DNA of 39,147 bases from an uncultured Clostridia bacterium (lineage in GTDB: Bacteria > Bacillota > Clostridia > Oscillospirales > Ruminococcaceae). The translations under genes were made by a program, and so were the position numbers. Positions within the stretch are counted from its first letter, which is position 1; every line of letters starts with the position of its first letter. Below the pieces are notes generated by a model. That model was given only the letters and a program-made list of their open reading frames with translations, was not told where the DNA came from and made no database searches. Shown here piece after piece: positions 28,839 through 37,609 of this stretch. The stretch spans positions 1 through 39,147 of the forward strand of contig CANQNG010000001.1 in NCBI GenBank assembly GCA_947625155.1. Direction: 5' to 3'.

Positions 28839-29555
28839 ATGGCAGAAGTAGTGAAGGGCGAACAGCTCTACGAAGGCAAGGCAAAGAAGGTCTTTGCGAC
28901 CAATGATCCGGATCTCGTGATCGTGGACTACAAGGACGATGCGACTGCATTCAACGGGGAGAAAAAAGGCACGATCACCGGAAAGGGCGTCATCAACAAC
29001 CGCATGACAAACTATATGTTCCGGCTTTTGGAAAAGGAAGGCGTGCCGACACATCTCGTAGAGGAGATCTCCGAACGTGAAACGATCGTCAAGAAAGTGG
29101 AGATCCTTCCGCTGGAGGTCATTGTCCGCAATGTGGCAGCCGGCAGCTTCTCCAAGAAGCTCGGCATTGAAGAGGGCAGAAAACTCCTCCGTCCGACACT
29201 GGAATTCAGCTATAAGAACGATGACCTCGGCGATCCGTTCATCAATGACTACTATGCGCTTGCTCTTGGTCTGGCAACGCAGGAGGAGATCGACAAGGTC
29301 ACGGAATATGCTTTCAAGGTGAATGCGTTCATGCTGGACTTCTTTAAGAAAATGAACATCGACCTGATCGACTTCAAGATCGAATTCGGGCGCTTCCATG
29401 GGGAGATCCTGCTCGCCGATGAAATTTCCCCGGATACCTGCCGCTTCTGGGACAGCACGACCCATGAGAAGCTCGATAAGGACAGATTCCGCCGGGATAT
29501 GGGCGGCGTCGAAGAGGCGTATCAGGAGATCATGAAACGCCTGATGGGAGAATGA
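28839..29555 (+). CDS. purC: SAICAR synthetase PurC
   Basis: Joins CAIR with aspartate using ATP. 238 residues, normal for the short bacterial type. Visible signatures are [11 protein letters not shown] at the N-terminus, [13 protein letters not shown], the [17 protein letters not shown] segment, and [12 protein letters not shown] near the C-terminus. The ATG at 28839 follows GGAGG by nine bases; the ATG at 28824 lacks a site. One base separates the stop codon from the next gene. Confidence 0.96.
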   Translation: MAEVVKGEQLYEGKAKKVFATNDPDLVIVDYKDDATAFNGEKKGTITGKGVINNRMTNYMFRLLEKEGVPTHLVEEISERETIVKKVEILPLEVIVRNVAAGSFSKKLGIEEGRKLLRPTLEFSYKNDDLGDPFINDYYALALGLATQEEIDKVTEYAFKVNAFMLDFFKKMNIDLIDFKIEFGRFHGEILLADEISPDTCRFWDSTTHEKLDKDRFRRDMGGVEEAYQEIMKRLMGE

Positions 29556-29556
29556 T

Positions 29557-30978
29557 ATGGGCGGATTTTTCGGTGCAGCATCCGAACATGATTGTGTGAC
29601 GGATGTCTTTTTCGGAACGGATTATCATTCGCACCTCGGCACAAGAAGGGGCGGCATGACGGCATTTTCCGCTGAACGGGGCTTTCAGAGAAGCATCCAC
29701 AGCATTGAAAATTCCCCCTTCCGGACAAAGTTTGAAAATGATGCAGCATCCATGCAGGGCAAGCTCTGCATCGGCTGTATCAGCGATACAGACCCGCAGC
29801 CTATTTTGATGCGCTCCAAGCTCGGCTTGTATGCCGTGTGCAGCGTGGGTATCATCCGCAATGCACAGCAGCTTGTGCAGGAACTGCTTTCTTCCGGCTG
29901 CGCAAGCTTTGAGGCAATGAGCAGCGGCAGCATCAATTCCGGCGACTTGATCGGTGCGCTGATCTCCCAAAAGGATTCCTTTACAGAGGGCATCCGCTAT
30001 GCACAGGAACGCATCGAGGGGACGATGGACTTGATCGTACTGACCGAAGAGGGCATCCTCTGTGCCCGTGACAAGGACGGCAGACTGCCCATTATCATCG
30101 GCAAGCGGGATGACGGTTACTGCTGTTCGCTGGAGTCCTTTGCCTTCCAGAAGCTGGGGTACTATACCCACAAGGAACTTGGTCCCGGTGAGATCGTCCG
30201 CCTGACGGCAAGGGGCTGCGAAACGCTTTCGCCTGCCAACGGACAGCTGCATATCTGTTCGTTCCTGTGGACGTATTACGGCTATCCGAATGCCGTCTAC
30301 GAGGGTGTGACGGTAGAGACCATGCGGACCCGCAACGGGGAGATCATGGCAGAAAACGATATTCAGGCAGGACGGCTGCCGGATGTGGACTATGTGTGCG
30401 GCGTGCCGGATTCGGGAACGCCCCATGCGATCGGCTATGCCAACCGCAGCGGCATCCCGTTTGCCAGACCTTTTATCAAATATACCCCCACATGGCCAAG
30501 GAGCTTTATGCCGACCAACCAGTCGATGCGCAATCAGGTCGCAAAGATGAAGCTGATCCCTGTGCATGAACTGATCGAGGGCAAGCGTCTGCTGTTTGTC
30601 GATGACAGCATCGTGCGTGGTACACAGATGCGGGAGACAGTGGAATTTCTGTACGAGAACGGCGCAAAAGAGGTACATATGCGCTCTGCCTGCCCGCCGA
30701 TCATGTACGGGTGCAAATACCTGAATTTTTCCAGAAGCACTTCTGAAATGGAACTGATCGCCAGACAGGTCATTGATGCCTTTGAGGGGGCTGAGGGTGT
30801 GGAGCATCTGGAGGAATACAGCAATTCCGAGACCGAACGGGGCAGACGGCTGCGGGATGAGATCTGCCGCCGGCTCAAGCTGACAAGTCTTGAATTCCAG
30901 TCGCTGCCCGGCACGATCAAAGCCATCGGGAAGCCGTCCTGCGGGCTGTGTACCTATTGCTGGAACGGAAAGGAATGA
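29557..30978 (+). CDS. PurF-like paralogue with a lost glutaminase site
   Basis: A 473-residue homologue of amidophosphoribosyltransferase placed directly before true purF. The phosphoribosyltransferase half looks intact: the PRPP loop VDDSIVRGTQ, the flexible-loop pattern RSFMPTNQSMRNQ, and VPDSGTPHA. The N-terminal glutaminase half is degenerate. The protein begins MGGFFGA where PurF has the nucleophile in CGVFG, the GHVRYSTTG motif reads GCISDTDPQ, and the AHNGN motif reads CSVGI. It therefore should not hydrolyse glutamine. It could use free ammonia, pair with PurF, or regulate it; these are inferences. The C-terminal CGLCTYC resembles the CGFCTGC of the Fe-S type PurF next door. The start has no strong ribosome binding site of its own and is probably coupled to purC. 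Confidence 0.85.
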   Translation: MGGFFGAASEHDCVTDVFFGTDYHSHLGTRRGGMTAFSAERGFQRSIHSIENSPFRTKFENDAASMQGKLCIGCISDTDPQPILMRSKLGLYAVCSVGIIRNAQQLVQELLSSGCASFEAMSSGSINSGDLIGALISQKDSFTEGIRYAQERIEGTMDLIVLTEEGILCARDKDGRLPIIIGKRDDGYCCSLESFAFQKLGYYTHKELGPGEIVRLTARGCETLSPANGQLHICSFLWTYYGYPNAVYEGVTVETMRTRNGEIMAENDIQAGRLPDVDYVCGVPDSGTPHAIGYANRSGIPFARPFIKYTPTWPRSFMPTNQSMRNQVAKMKLIPVHELIEGKRLLFVDDSIVRGTQMRETVEFLYENGAKEVHMRSACPPIMYGCKYLNFSRSTSEMELIARQVIDAFEGAEGVEHLEEYSNSETERGRRLRDEICRRLKLTSLEFQSLPGTIKAIGKPSCGLCTYCWNGKE

Positions 30979-30984
30979 GTTTTC

Positions 30985-32400
30985 GTGGGAGTACATGAGG
31001 AATGCGGTGTTTTCGGTGTGTTTTCGCCGGAAAATACGGACACGGCAGAACTTGCCTATGCGGCTCTGTTTGCCTTGCAGCACAGAGGACAGGAAAGCTG
31101 CGGCATCGTGGTGAATGACAGGGGCATTTTTTCCCATCATAAAGATGTGGGTCTCGTGCAGGAAGTATTCAGCGCTGACAAGCTGGAACAACTGGGGCAG
31201 GGGAATATCTCCATCGGACACGTCCGGTATTCCACAACAGGTGCCAATAACCGTGTGAATGCGCAGCCGCTGGTGGTGCGCCACATCAAAGGTCCGCTTG
31301 CCATTGCCCATAACGGGAATCTGGTCAATGCGCATATGCTCCGGGAGCGCTATGAACTGCGGGGAGCAATTTTCCAGTCGACCAATGACACGGAAGTTAT
31401 TTCCTACTGCCTGACAGAACACCGGCTGCGGAAAGATTCCATTGAGCGTGCCGTAGAACACGCCATGTACGACCTGAAAGGTGCTTACTCTTTGGTGATC
31501 ATGTCTGCCCAGAAGCTGATCGCCGCCCGTGACCCCAATGGTTTCCGACCGCTGGTCATGGGCAGTCTGCCGGACGGGAGCACGGTCTTTGCCTCGGAGA
31601 CCTGCGCACTCGATGCCATCGGTGCGAGATTTGAGCGTGACTTGCTGCCGGGAGAGATCATTGTGGCAGATAAGGAGGGGCTTCGCTCTATCCGGACACA
31701 CTGCGGAAGAAGATCGACCATGTGTGTCTTTGAATACGTGTATTTTGCCCGCCCGGATTCCGTAATGGAGGGGTGCAGCGTACACAAGGCAAGACTGCAC
31801 GCCGGCGAATTGCTCTGGGAGGAGCATCCGGCGGAGGCAGATGTCGTTGTTGGTGTACCGGACAGCGGACTGGATGCAGCGCTTGGTTTTGCGCATGCCT
31901 CCGGGATCCCCTATGGGGTGGGCTTTATCAAGAACCGTTATGTCGGAAGAACATTCATCCAGCCAAGCCAGAAGCAGCGGATGAACTCCGTCCGGCTCAA
32001 ACTGAATGCCGTGCGGGAGACCGTGGAGGGCAAGCGTGTCGTGCTGATCGATGACAGCATTGTCCGGGGAACGACCTCGGCACGGATCGTCAGGCTGCTG
32101 CGGGATGCGGGGGCAAAGGAGATCCATTTCCGGGTGTCCTGTCCGCCGTTCACGGATCCCTGCTATTTTGGCACGGATATTGACAGCAAGGAACACCTGA
32201 TCGCCTGCCGGATGACGATCCCGGAGATCTGTGAAACGATCGGTGCGGATTCGCTCGGCTACTTAAGTGTGGAGGGAGTGCGCCATATTGCACAGGGTGC
32301 AGGATGCGGCTTCTGCACGGGCTGCTTTACCGGGGACTATCCGATCGCCGTTCCCAAGGAGCAGCCAAAGGATAAGTTTGAAATGAAAATTGGAGGTTGA
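30985..32400 (+). CDS. purF: Amidophosphoribosyltransferase PurF
   Basis: The first committed enzyme of purine synthesis, making phosphoribosylamine from PRPP and glutamine. 471 residues with a short propeptide of six residues (MGVHEE) before the Ntn nucleophile Cys7 in CGVFG. Glutaminase motifs GHVRYSTTG and AHNGNL are intact, as are the PRPP loop IDDSIVRGTT and the loop RTFIQPSQKQR. Cysteines in SCPPFTDPCYFG and CGFCTGC match the Bacillus-type enzyme with a 4Fe-4S cluster. The GTG at 30985 gives the expected propeptide; the AAGGAA site lies about 11 bases upstream. It is six bases after the paralogue. Confidence 0.95.
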   Translation: MGVHEECGVFGVFSPENTDTAELAYAALFALQHRGQESCGIVVNDRGIFSHHKDVGLVQEVFSADKLEQLGQGNISIGHVRYSTTGANNRVNAQPLVVRHIKGPLAIAHNGNLVNAHMLRERYELRGAIFQSTNDTEVISYCLTEHRLRKDSIERAVEHAMYDLKGAYSLVIMSAQKLIAARDPNGFRPLVMGSLPDGSTVFASETCALDAIGARFERDLLPGEIIVADKEGLRSIRTHCGRRSTMCVFEYVYFARPDSVMEGCSVHKARLHAGELLWEEHPAEADVVVGVPDSGLDAALGFAHASGIPYGVGFIKNRYVGRTFIQPSQKQRMNSVRLKLNAVRETVEGKRVVLIDDSIVRGTTSARIVRLLRDAGAKEIHFRVSCPPFTDPCYFGTDIDSKEHLIACRMTIPEICETIGADSLGYLSVEGVRHIAQGAGCGFCTGCFTGDYPIAVPKEQPKDKFEMKIGG

Positions 32401-32403
32401 CCC

Positions 32404-33438
32404 ATGAACAGTTTTTCTGAAAGCTACAAAAAGGCGGGTGTCGATGTCACTGCCGGGTATGAAGCTGTCAAGCTGATGAAAGAGCATATCGCCAGAACAA
32501 ATGTGCCGGGTGTGCTTTCGGGTATCGGCGGATTCGGGGGGCTGTTTGAGCCTGACCTGACGGGTATCGAAAAACCGGTATTCGTTTCCGGAACGGACGG
32601 CGTGGGCACAAAGCTCAAGCTGGCATTCCTGATGGACAAGCATGACACGGTCGGCATCGACTGTGTGGCAATGTGTGTCAACGACATCATTTGCTGCGGG
32701 GCAAAGCCGCAGTTCTTTCTGGATTATATCGCCGTGGGCAAGAATTATCCGGAGAAGATCGCTACGATCGTTTCCGGTGTGGCAGAGGGCTGCGTGCAGG
32801 CAGGCTGTGCGCTGGTCGGCGGAGAAACTGCCGAAATGCCGGGCTTCTATCCGGTGGACGAATATGACCTTGCCGGGTTTGCGGTCGGTGTGGTGGACAA
32901 GAAGAAGATCATTGACAATTCCACGCAGAAAGCCGGCGATGTGCTGATCGCACTGGCTTCTTCGGGGGTGCATTCCAATGGGTTTTCTCTGGTGCGGAAG
33001 GTATTCGCCATCAACGAAAAGAACCTTGCGGAGCATTTTGACGAGCTGGGGATGCGCCTTGGAGAAAGCTTGCTGACTCCGACGAAGATCTATGTAAAGC
33101 CTGTGCTGTCTCTGCTGGAGCAGGTGCAGGTGAAGTCGATCTCCCACATCACGGGCGGCGGATTCTACGAGAACATCCCACGGTCACTGCCGCAGGGTAT
33201 TTCTGCACATATTGCCAAAAAGGATGTACAGGTCCACCCCATTTTCCAGCTCATTGCTAGGACCGGGCATATCCCGGAGCGTGATATGTTCAATACGTTC
33301 AATATGGGCGTTGGCATGGTGCTTTGCGTGAACGCTGCGGAGGCGGACAAGGCTGTGGATATCCTGAATGCCGCAGGAGAAAAGGCTTACATTCTCGGCG
33401 AACTGGTTTCTTCTGAGGAGGGTGTGATCCTCGACTGA
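32404..33438 (+). CDS. purM: Phosphoribosylformylglycinamidine cyclo-ligase PurM
   Basis: Closes the imidazole ring to form AIR with ATP. 344 residues, the family length. Signatures seen are [13 protein letters not shown], the [23 protein letters not shown] stretch (cysteine-rich here), [13 protein letters not shown] and [13 protein letters not shown]. The ATG lies three bases after the purF stop, with a GGAGG inside the end of purF. Confidence 0.96.
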   Translation: MNSFSESYKKAGVDVTAGYEAVKLMKEHIARTNVPGVLSGIGGFGGLFEPDLTGIEKPVFVSGTDGVGTKLKLAFLMDKHDTVGIDCVAMCVNDIICCGAKPQFFLDYIAVGKNYPEKIATIVSGVAEGCVQAGCALVGGETAEMPGFYPVDEYDLAGFAVGVVDKKKIIDNSTQKAGDVLIALASSGVHSNGFSLVRKVFAINEKNLAEHFDELGMRLGESLLTPTKIYVKPVLSLLEQVQVKSISHITGGGFYENIPRSLPQGISAHIAKKDVQVHPIFQLIARTGHIPERDMFNTFNMGVGMVLCVNAAEADKAVDILNAAGEKAYILGELVSSEEGVILD

Positions 33439-33454
33439 TGCCGTTCCTACGGAT

Positions 33455-33489
33455 CGCCGCCTGTATCCCCTTTGCGGCAGCGGGCGGCG
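33455..33489 (+). other. GC hairpin between purM and the SUKH-like gene
   Basis: CGCCGCC (33455-33461) pairs perfectly with GGCGGCG (33483-33489). It lies in the only sizeable gap (93 bases) within the purine cluster. Without a T run it is not an intrinsic terminator, but it could mark an insertion point or affect transcript stability. Confidence 0.4.
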
Positions 33490-33531
33490 TGCATTTCCGG
33501 TGTGCGGTATCTGTATGGAGGGAGGGGCACG

Positions 33532-34473
33532 GTGAAACAAAGATCGGAAAAGAAAATGCTGTCTGCATTGCATTCCTATTATGCACAGGTGCGTGGACCG
33601 GAACGGTTTGCGCACTGCAAATGCGGATCGGAATATGCAGAGCAGATACGACAAGGGAATTACGTATTTCCCCGGAAAGAAAAGACGGATACAGCAGCAT
33701 TTCGGCAGAGGTTCGGCTATGAGATGCCGGAGATCCTGCAAGCGTATTTTTCGGTGTATCATCCGGAGGTGTCCGGCTTTCATCCGCATAGTCCGTACTG
33801 CCACGATGCTATCATTCTGCATTCTTCCTTTTCGCAGGGACTACAGGATATTCTGCACGATGCAGCTCTCTGGGGGGATACATACCATGCGATCGACATG
33901 GAGCAGTATATCCCGATCGGGTGCATCAGCTATTTTGGAAGTCTGGTACTCATGGAACGGATGACCGGGCATATCTATGTAGAAGATGATGATAACAAGG
34001 ACGGGGTGGTCTATCCCAGACCGCTGGCTGAAGATCTGATCACATTCATTCAGGATATGAGAGTGTACCCGGAATGGAAGATCGCACGGTTTCTCCGCAA
34101 GGACAAACGAGAAAGGTTTCTGTACGAAATACGTGGAAAAAAGAGGAAAACGGGCATTGGGCGCTTCTGTCACAATGCGGCATCCATGCTGGATCCTTCT
34201 GCTATTGTTGCCTGTGGCAGATCATCAGAAGAAGAAATTGTGCAGACGGTGCAGCAATATGATCCATTTGCTATGCAGCATCTGAATTGGTATATTATGG
34301 CGTGTGCAAAGGAATTGGACGGAAAACTATGTTCTTTTCGGGATGCCCTGTCAATGGTGCTGGGAAATGGCATGGCAGCAGTGATCATTTCAGAACACAC
34401 AGCAATTGTGGAAACAGAACAGGAACAGGGTACACCTGTACGATATATCCTGCATGATACAAAAAAGGAGTGA
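33532..34473 (+). CDS. Hypothetical protein, possibly SUKH (SMI1/KNR4)-like
   Basis: A 313-residue soluble protein inserted between purM and purN and unrelated to purine synthesis. Residues about 60-180 have the look of a SUKH fold: RFGYEMPEILQAYFSVYHPE near the start, then IPIGCISYFGSLVLMERMTG, YVEDDDNKDGVVYPRP and EDLITFIQDM. SUKH proteins are often immunity proteins to toxins, but also general adaptors. The call is tentative. The codon use is richer in A/T-ending codons than the pur genes on both sides, which suggests a separate origin. The start is a GTG preceded by GGAGGGAGG; the earlier in-frame ATG at 33472 lacks a site. It ends five bases before purN. Confidence 0.55.
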   Translation: MKQRSEKKMLSALHSYYAQVRGPERFAHCKCGSEYAEQIRQGNYVFPRKEKTDTAAFRQRFGYEMPEILQAYFSVYHPEVSGFHPHSPYCHDAIILHSSFSQGLQDILHDAALWGDTYHAIDMEQYIPIGCISYFGSLVLMERMTGHIYVEDDDNKDGVVYPRPLAEDLITFIQDMRVYPEWKIARFLRKDKRERFLYEIRGKKRKTGIGRFCHNAASMLDPSAIVACGRSSEEEIVQTVQQYDPFAMQHLNWYIMACAKELDGKLCSFRDALSMVLGNGMAAVIISEHTAIVETEQEQGTPVRYILHDTKKE

Positions 34474-34478
34474 ATGCC

Positions 34479-35123
34479 ATGAAGAATATTGTTGTGCTGG
34501 TCTCCGGAGGGGGAACCAATTTACAGGCGCTCATCGATGCGCAGGAACGGGGCGAACTGCGGGGCGGAAAGATCACCTGTGTCATTTCCTCGAAGCCGGA
34601 TGCCTATGCTCTCAAGCGGGCAAAGGCGCATGACATCTCCACACGCATCGTGCCCCGGAAACATTACCCGGACAATGCGTCCTACAGCAAGGCGCTGCAT
34701 GAGGCATTGTTTGAGGAATATGCAGACCTGATCGTGCTTGCCGGGTTCATGACGATCTTAGACAAGCGCATCATTCAGGCATTTCGGAACAAGATCATCA
34801 ACGTACACCCGTCTTTGATCCCGTCTTTCTGTGGGGACGGGTTCTACGGGCTGCACGTACATGAAAAGGTACTGGAGCGTGGTGTGAAGCTCACGGGTGC
34901 GACTGTGCATTTCGTGACAGAAGTCTGCGACGGCGGACCGATCATTCTTCAGAAAGCGGTCGAAGTGCAGGACAATGACACCCCGGAGATCCTGCAAAGG
35001 CGTGTCATGGAGCAGGCTGAGTGGAAGATCCTGCCCGAAGCCGTCAGCCTGTTCTGTGAGGACAGACTGACTGTCATCGGCGACCGGGCATACATTGATC
35101 ATAAGGAGGAGCAAACACAATGA
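34479..35123 (+). CDS. purN: Phosphoribosylglycinamide formyltransferase PurN
   Basis: Transfers a formyl group from 10-formyl-THF to GAR. 214 residues with the signatures VLVSGGGTNLQALIDA at the N-terminus, LAGFMTILD, the catalytic IINVHPSLIPSFCGDGFYG and GATVHFVTEVCDGGPII. Canonical PurN has PSLLPxFxG here, so the site is intact. The ATG at 34479 follows AAAAGGAG by eight bases. The stop overlaps the purO start by four bases. Confidence 0.95.
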   Translation: MKNIVVLVSGGGTNLQALIDAQERGELRGGKITCVISSKPDAYALKRAKAHDISTRIVPRKHYPDNASYSKALHEALFEEYADLIVLAGFMTILDKRIIQAFRNKIINVHPSLIPSFCGDGFYGLHVHEKVLERGVKLTGATVHFVTEVCDGGPIILQKAVEVQDNDTPEILQRRVMEQAEWKILPEAVSLFCEDRLTVIGDRAYIDHKEEQTQ

Positions 35124-35836
35124 AAACACTGGACATTTACGAGGAGCTGCGGAATAATTCCTATCCCGGCAGAGGCATTATCATCGGCAGATCGGCAGAC
35201 GGCAAGTCGGCTGTGACGGCATACTTCATCATGGGCAGGAGCGTCAATTCCCGCAACCGGGTATTCACGGAAACAGAGGACGGCATCCGCACGGAAGCGG
35301 CTGACCCGTCAAAGCTGACCGACCCGCATCTCATCATCTATTCCCCTGTGCGTGTTCTCGGCAACAAGACCATTGTCACGAACGGCGACCAGACAGACAC
35401 GATCTACGAACTCATGGACAAGCAGCAGACCTTTGAGCAGTCCCTGCGCACCCGTGAATATGAGGACGATGCCCCCAACTATACGCCTAGGATCTCTGGC
35501 ATCATGCACATCGGGAACGGGATGTTCAACTATGCCATGTCCATCCTGAAGTCTGCGGACGGGGATCCGGACAGTGTGGAGCGTTTCACGTTCTCTTACA
35601 ACAGCCCGATCGCAGGGTACGGGCATTTCATCCATACCTACATGGGCGACGGCGAACCGCTGCCGAGCTTTGAGGGAGAGCCGAAGAAGATCAGCATCCC
35701 GGACGATAGCGATGCCTTTGCAGAGGACTTGTGGAATGCCCTGAACGAGGACAACAAGGTCTCGCTGTTCGTGCGGTATATCGACATTGCCACGGGCAAG
35801 GCTCAGTCGAAGATCATCAACAAGTATAGCAAGTAA
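35120..35836 (+). CDS. purO: PurO-type IMP cyclohydrolase
   Basis: Closes FAICAR to IMP, the last step of the pathway. The 238 residues match the archaeal-type IMP cyclohydrolase family (PurO), not the N-terminal domain of PurH. Conserved segments are NSYPGRGIIIGRS, YFIMGRSVNSRNR, the central YTPRISGIM with NGMFNYAMSILKS, and GYGHFIHTYMGDG. The ATG overlaps the end of purN (ATGA) and follows AAGGAGG by ten bases. It is directly upstream of a stand-alone AICAR transformylase, so the two together replace bifunctional PurH. Confidence 0.88.
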   Translation: MKTLDIYEELRNNSYPGRGIIIGRSADGKSAVTAYFIMGRSVNSRNRVFTETEDGIRTEAADPSKLTDPHLIIYSPVRVLGNKTIVTNGDQTDTIYELMDKQQTFEQSLRTREYEDDAPNYTPRISGIMHIGNGMFNYAMSILKSADGDPDSVERFTFSYNSPIAGYGHFIHTYMGDGEPLPSFEGEPKKISIPDDSDAFAEDLWNALNEDNKVSLFVRYIDIATGKAQSKIINKYSK

Positions 35837-35852
35837 GCAGGAGGAACACACA

Positions 35853-37028
35853 ATGGAAATGCTTTTGAAATACGGATGCAACCCGAATCAGAAACCTTCT
35901 AAGGTATTCATGGAGGACGGCAGTGATCTGCCGATCACGGTGCTCAACGGCAAGCCGGGCTATATCAATCTGCTCGATGCCCTCAACGGCTGGCAGCTTG
36001 TAAAGGAACTGAAAGCGGCAACGGGTATGTGTGCAGCAACTTCCTTCAAGCACGTATCTCCGGCAGGTGCTGCTATCGGCAGACCGCTGAGTGATACGCT
36101 GAAGAAGATCTACTGGGTCGATGACCTCGGGGAACTCTCTCCGCTTGCCTGTGCCTATGCAAGGGCAAGAGGTGCGGACAGAATGTCCTCTTACGGTGAT
36201 TTTATCGCACTTTCGGACAAGGTGGATGTCTGCACGGCAAAAATGATACAGCGGGAAGTGTCTGACGGTATCATTGCACCTGCCTACGATGAGGAAGCAC
36301 TTGCGATCCTGAGATCGAAGCGGAAAGGGACATACTGCATCCTGCAAATGGACGAGAATTACAAGCCGAACCCCATAGAACACAAGCAGGTGTACGGTGT
36401 AACTTTTGAACAGGGGCGAAATGAACTGAACATCGACCGGGCGCTTTTGGCTAATGTTGTCACGGAGAACAAGACGATCCCGGACGACAAGCTGGACGAT
36501 CTGCTGATCTCTCTCATCACCCTCAAATACACGCAGTCCAATTCCGTCTGCTACGTCAAGGACGGACAGGCGATCGGTATCGGGGCTGGGCAGCAGTCGA
36601 GGATCCACTGCACACGCCTTGCCGGACAGAAAGCCGATAACTGGTGGCTGCGGCAAAGCCCGCAGGTGCTGGGGCTGCAATTCGTGGAGGACATTCGCCG
36701 GGCTGACCGGGACAATGCCATTGACGTTTACATCGGGGAGGAATATGAGGATGTACTCCGTGATGGCGAGTGGCAGCGTATCTTCAAGGTGAAGCCCCCG
36801 GTATTTACTGCGGAGGAGAAAAAGGCTTGGCTGGCACAAAATACGGATGTCTGCCTTGGGTCGGATGCGTTCTTCCCGTTCGGGGATAATATCGAGCGTG
36901 CGAGAAAAAGCGGTGTTGCCTACATTGCTGAACCGGGCGGTTCGATCCGGGATGACAATGTGATCGAGACCTGCAACAAGTACCATATCGCTATGGCATT
37001 TACGGGTATCCGGCTGTTCCACCATTAA
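35853..37028 (+). CDS. purV: Stand-alone AICAR formyltransferase (PurV type)
   Basis: Formylates AICAR to FAICAR with 10-formyl-THF. The 391 residues correspond to the C-terminal AICARFT part of PurH: LKYGCNPNQKPSKVF at the start, the catalytic-region CAATSFKHVSPAGAA, SYGDFIALSDKVD, the LKYTQSNSVCYVKDGQAIGIG segment and DAFFPFGDNIERARKSGV. The N-terminal cyclohydrolase (MGS-like) domain is absent. The ATG at 35853 follows CAGGAGG; the upstream ATG lies within purO. The literature name PurV is used for such single-domain enzymes. Confidence 0.9.
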   Translation: MEMLLKYGCNPNQKPSKVFMEDGSDLPITVLNGKPGYINLLDALNGWQLVKELKAATGMCAATSFKHVSPAGAAIGRPLSDTLKKIYWVDDLGELSPLACAYARARGADRMSSYGDFIALSDKVDVCTAKMIQREVSDGIIAPAYDEEALAILRSKRKGTYCILQMDENYKPNPIEHKQVYGVTFEQGRNELNIDRALLANVVTENKTIPDDKLDDLLISLITLKYTQSNSVCYVKDGQAIGIGAGQQSRIHCTRLAGQKADNWWLRQSPQVLGLQFVEDIRRADRDNAIDVYIGEEYEDVLRDGEWQRIFKVKPPVFTAEEKKAWLAQNTDVCLGSDAFFPFGDNIERARKSGVAYIAEPGGSIRDDNVIETCNKYHIAMAFTGIRLFHH

Positions 37029-37039
37029 GGAGAAGCGAC

Positions 37040-37609
37040 ATGGAAAAATTAGGAATCACCAAACGGCTTGCGCTGATCGCCGCTATTTTGTACTGTGTGG
37101 ACTTTGTGGTCGGGATAGTGCTGATGCTGTGTTACCCTGTCTATTTACAGAATATTCTCCGTGATATTCCCACTGATCTTGAGACATTGCCTTGGGAGAT
37201 CATCGGAATTTATCTGATATATATTGCGGTGCAGCTGCTGCCCTTTGCTGCGGTCGCTTTCTGGAATTATGCACAGAGGCAGATCTCCCGAAACAAGGCA
37301 ATGGGGACGCTGATCGTGACAGGGGTGCTGTATGTTGTTTTGGGTATTGCAGCGACTCTGATCTACAGGGGCAGTATAAATATCGCTGTCCTCTATGGTT
37401 TAGGGGTATTTAAATCCTACCAGATGACCTCGTCAACGCACAGTATGTTTTCACCGCTTAGGACAGTGGGGCTGGTCTTGCTGTGCTGTGCGGCTGCGGT
37501 AGAACTGTATGCTGTGACCCATCAGGAGGGAAATAGGTATGAGATCAATTCCTATGCGCCGCAGGGACAGGGAAGTGACCGACCTGACGGAGCTACTGAA
37601 GATCATTGA
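37040..37609 (+). CDS. Small multi-spanning membrane protein
   Basis: A 189-residue integral membrane protein with about four hydrophobic helices (LALIAAILYCVDFVVGIVLM, the segment around IIGIYLIYIAVQLLPFAAVA, GTLIVTGVLYVVLGIAATLI and TVGLVLLCCAAAVELYAV), a charged loop (NYAQRQISRNKA) and a hydrophilic tail. I do not recognise the family. AAGGAG precedes the ATG by eight bases, and it starts 11 bases after purV. Its 3' end overlaps the next gene by 71 bases in another frame. Confidence 0.7.
   Translation: MEKLGITKRLALIAAILYCVDFVVGIVLMLCYPVYLQNILRDIPTDLETLPWEIIGIYLIYIAVQLLPFAAVAFWNYAQRQISRNKAMGTLIVTGVLYVVLGIAATLIYRGSINIAVLYGLGVFKSYQMTSSTHSMFSPLRTVGLVLLCCAAAVELYAVTHQEGNRYEINSYAPQGQGSDRPDGATEDH

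Noticed and set aside
29530-32196. An 888-codon minus-strand ORF opposite the purF genes
   Set aside because: It arises from the high GC content and codon bias of the two PurF reading frames. It spans a gene boundary and has no family-like sequence or start signals.
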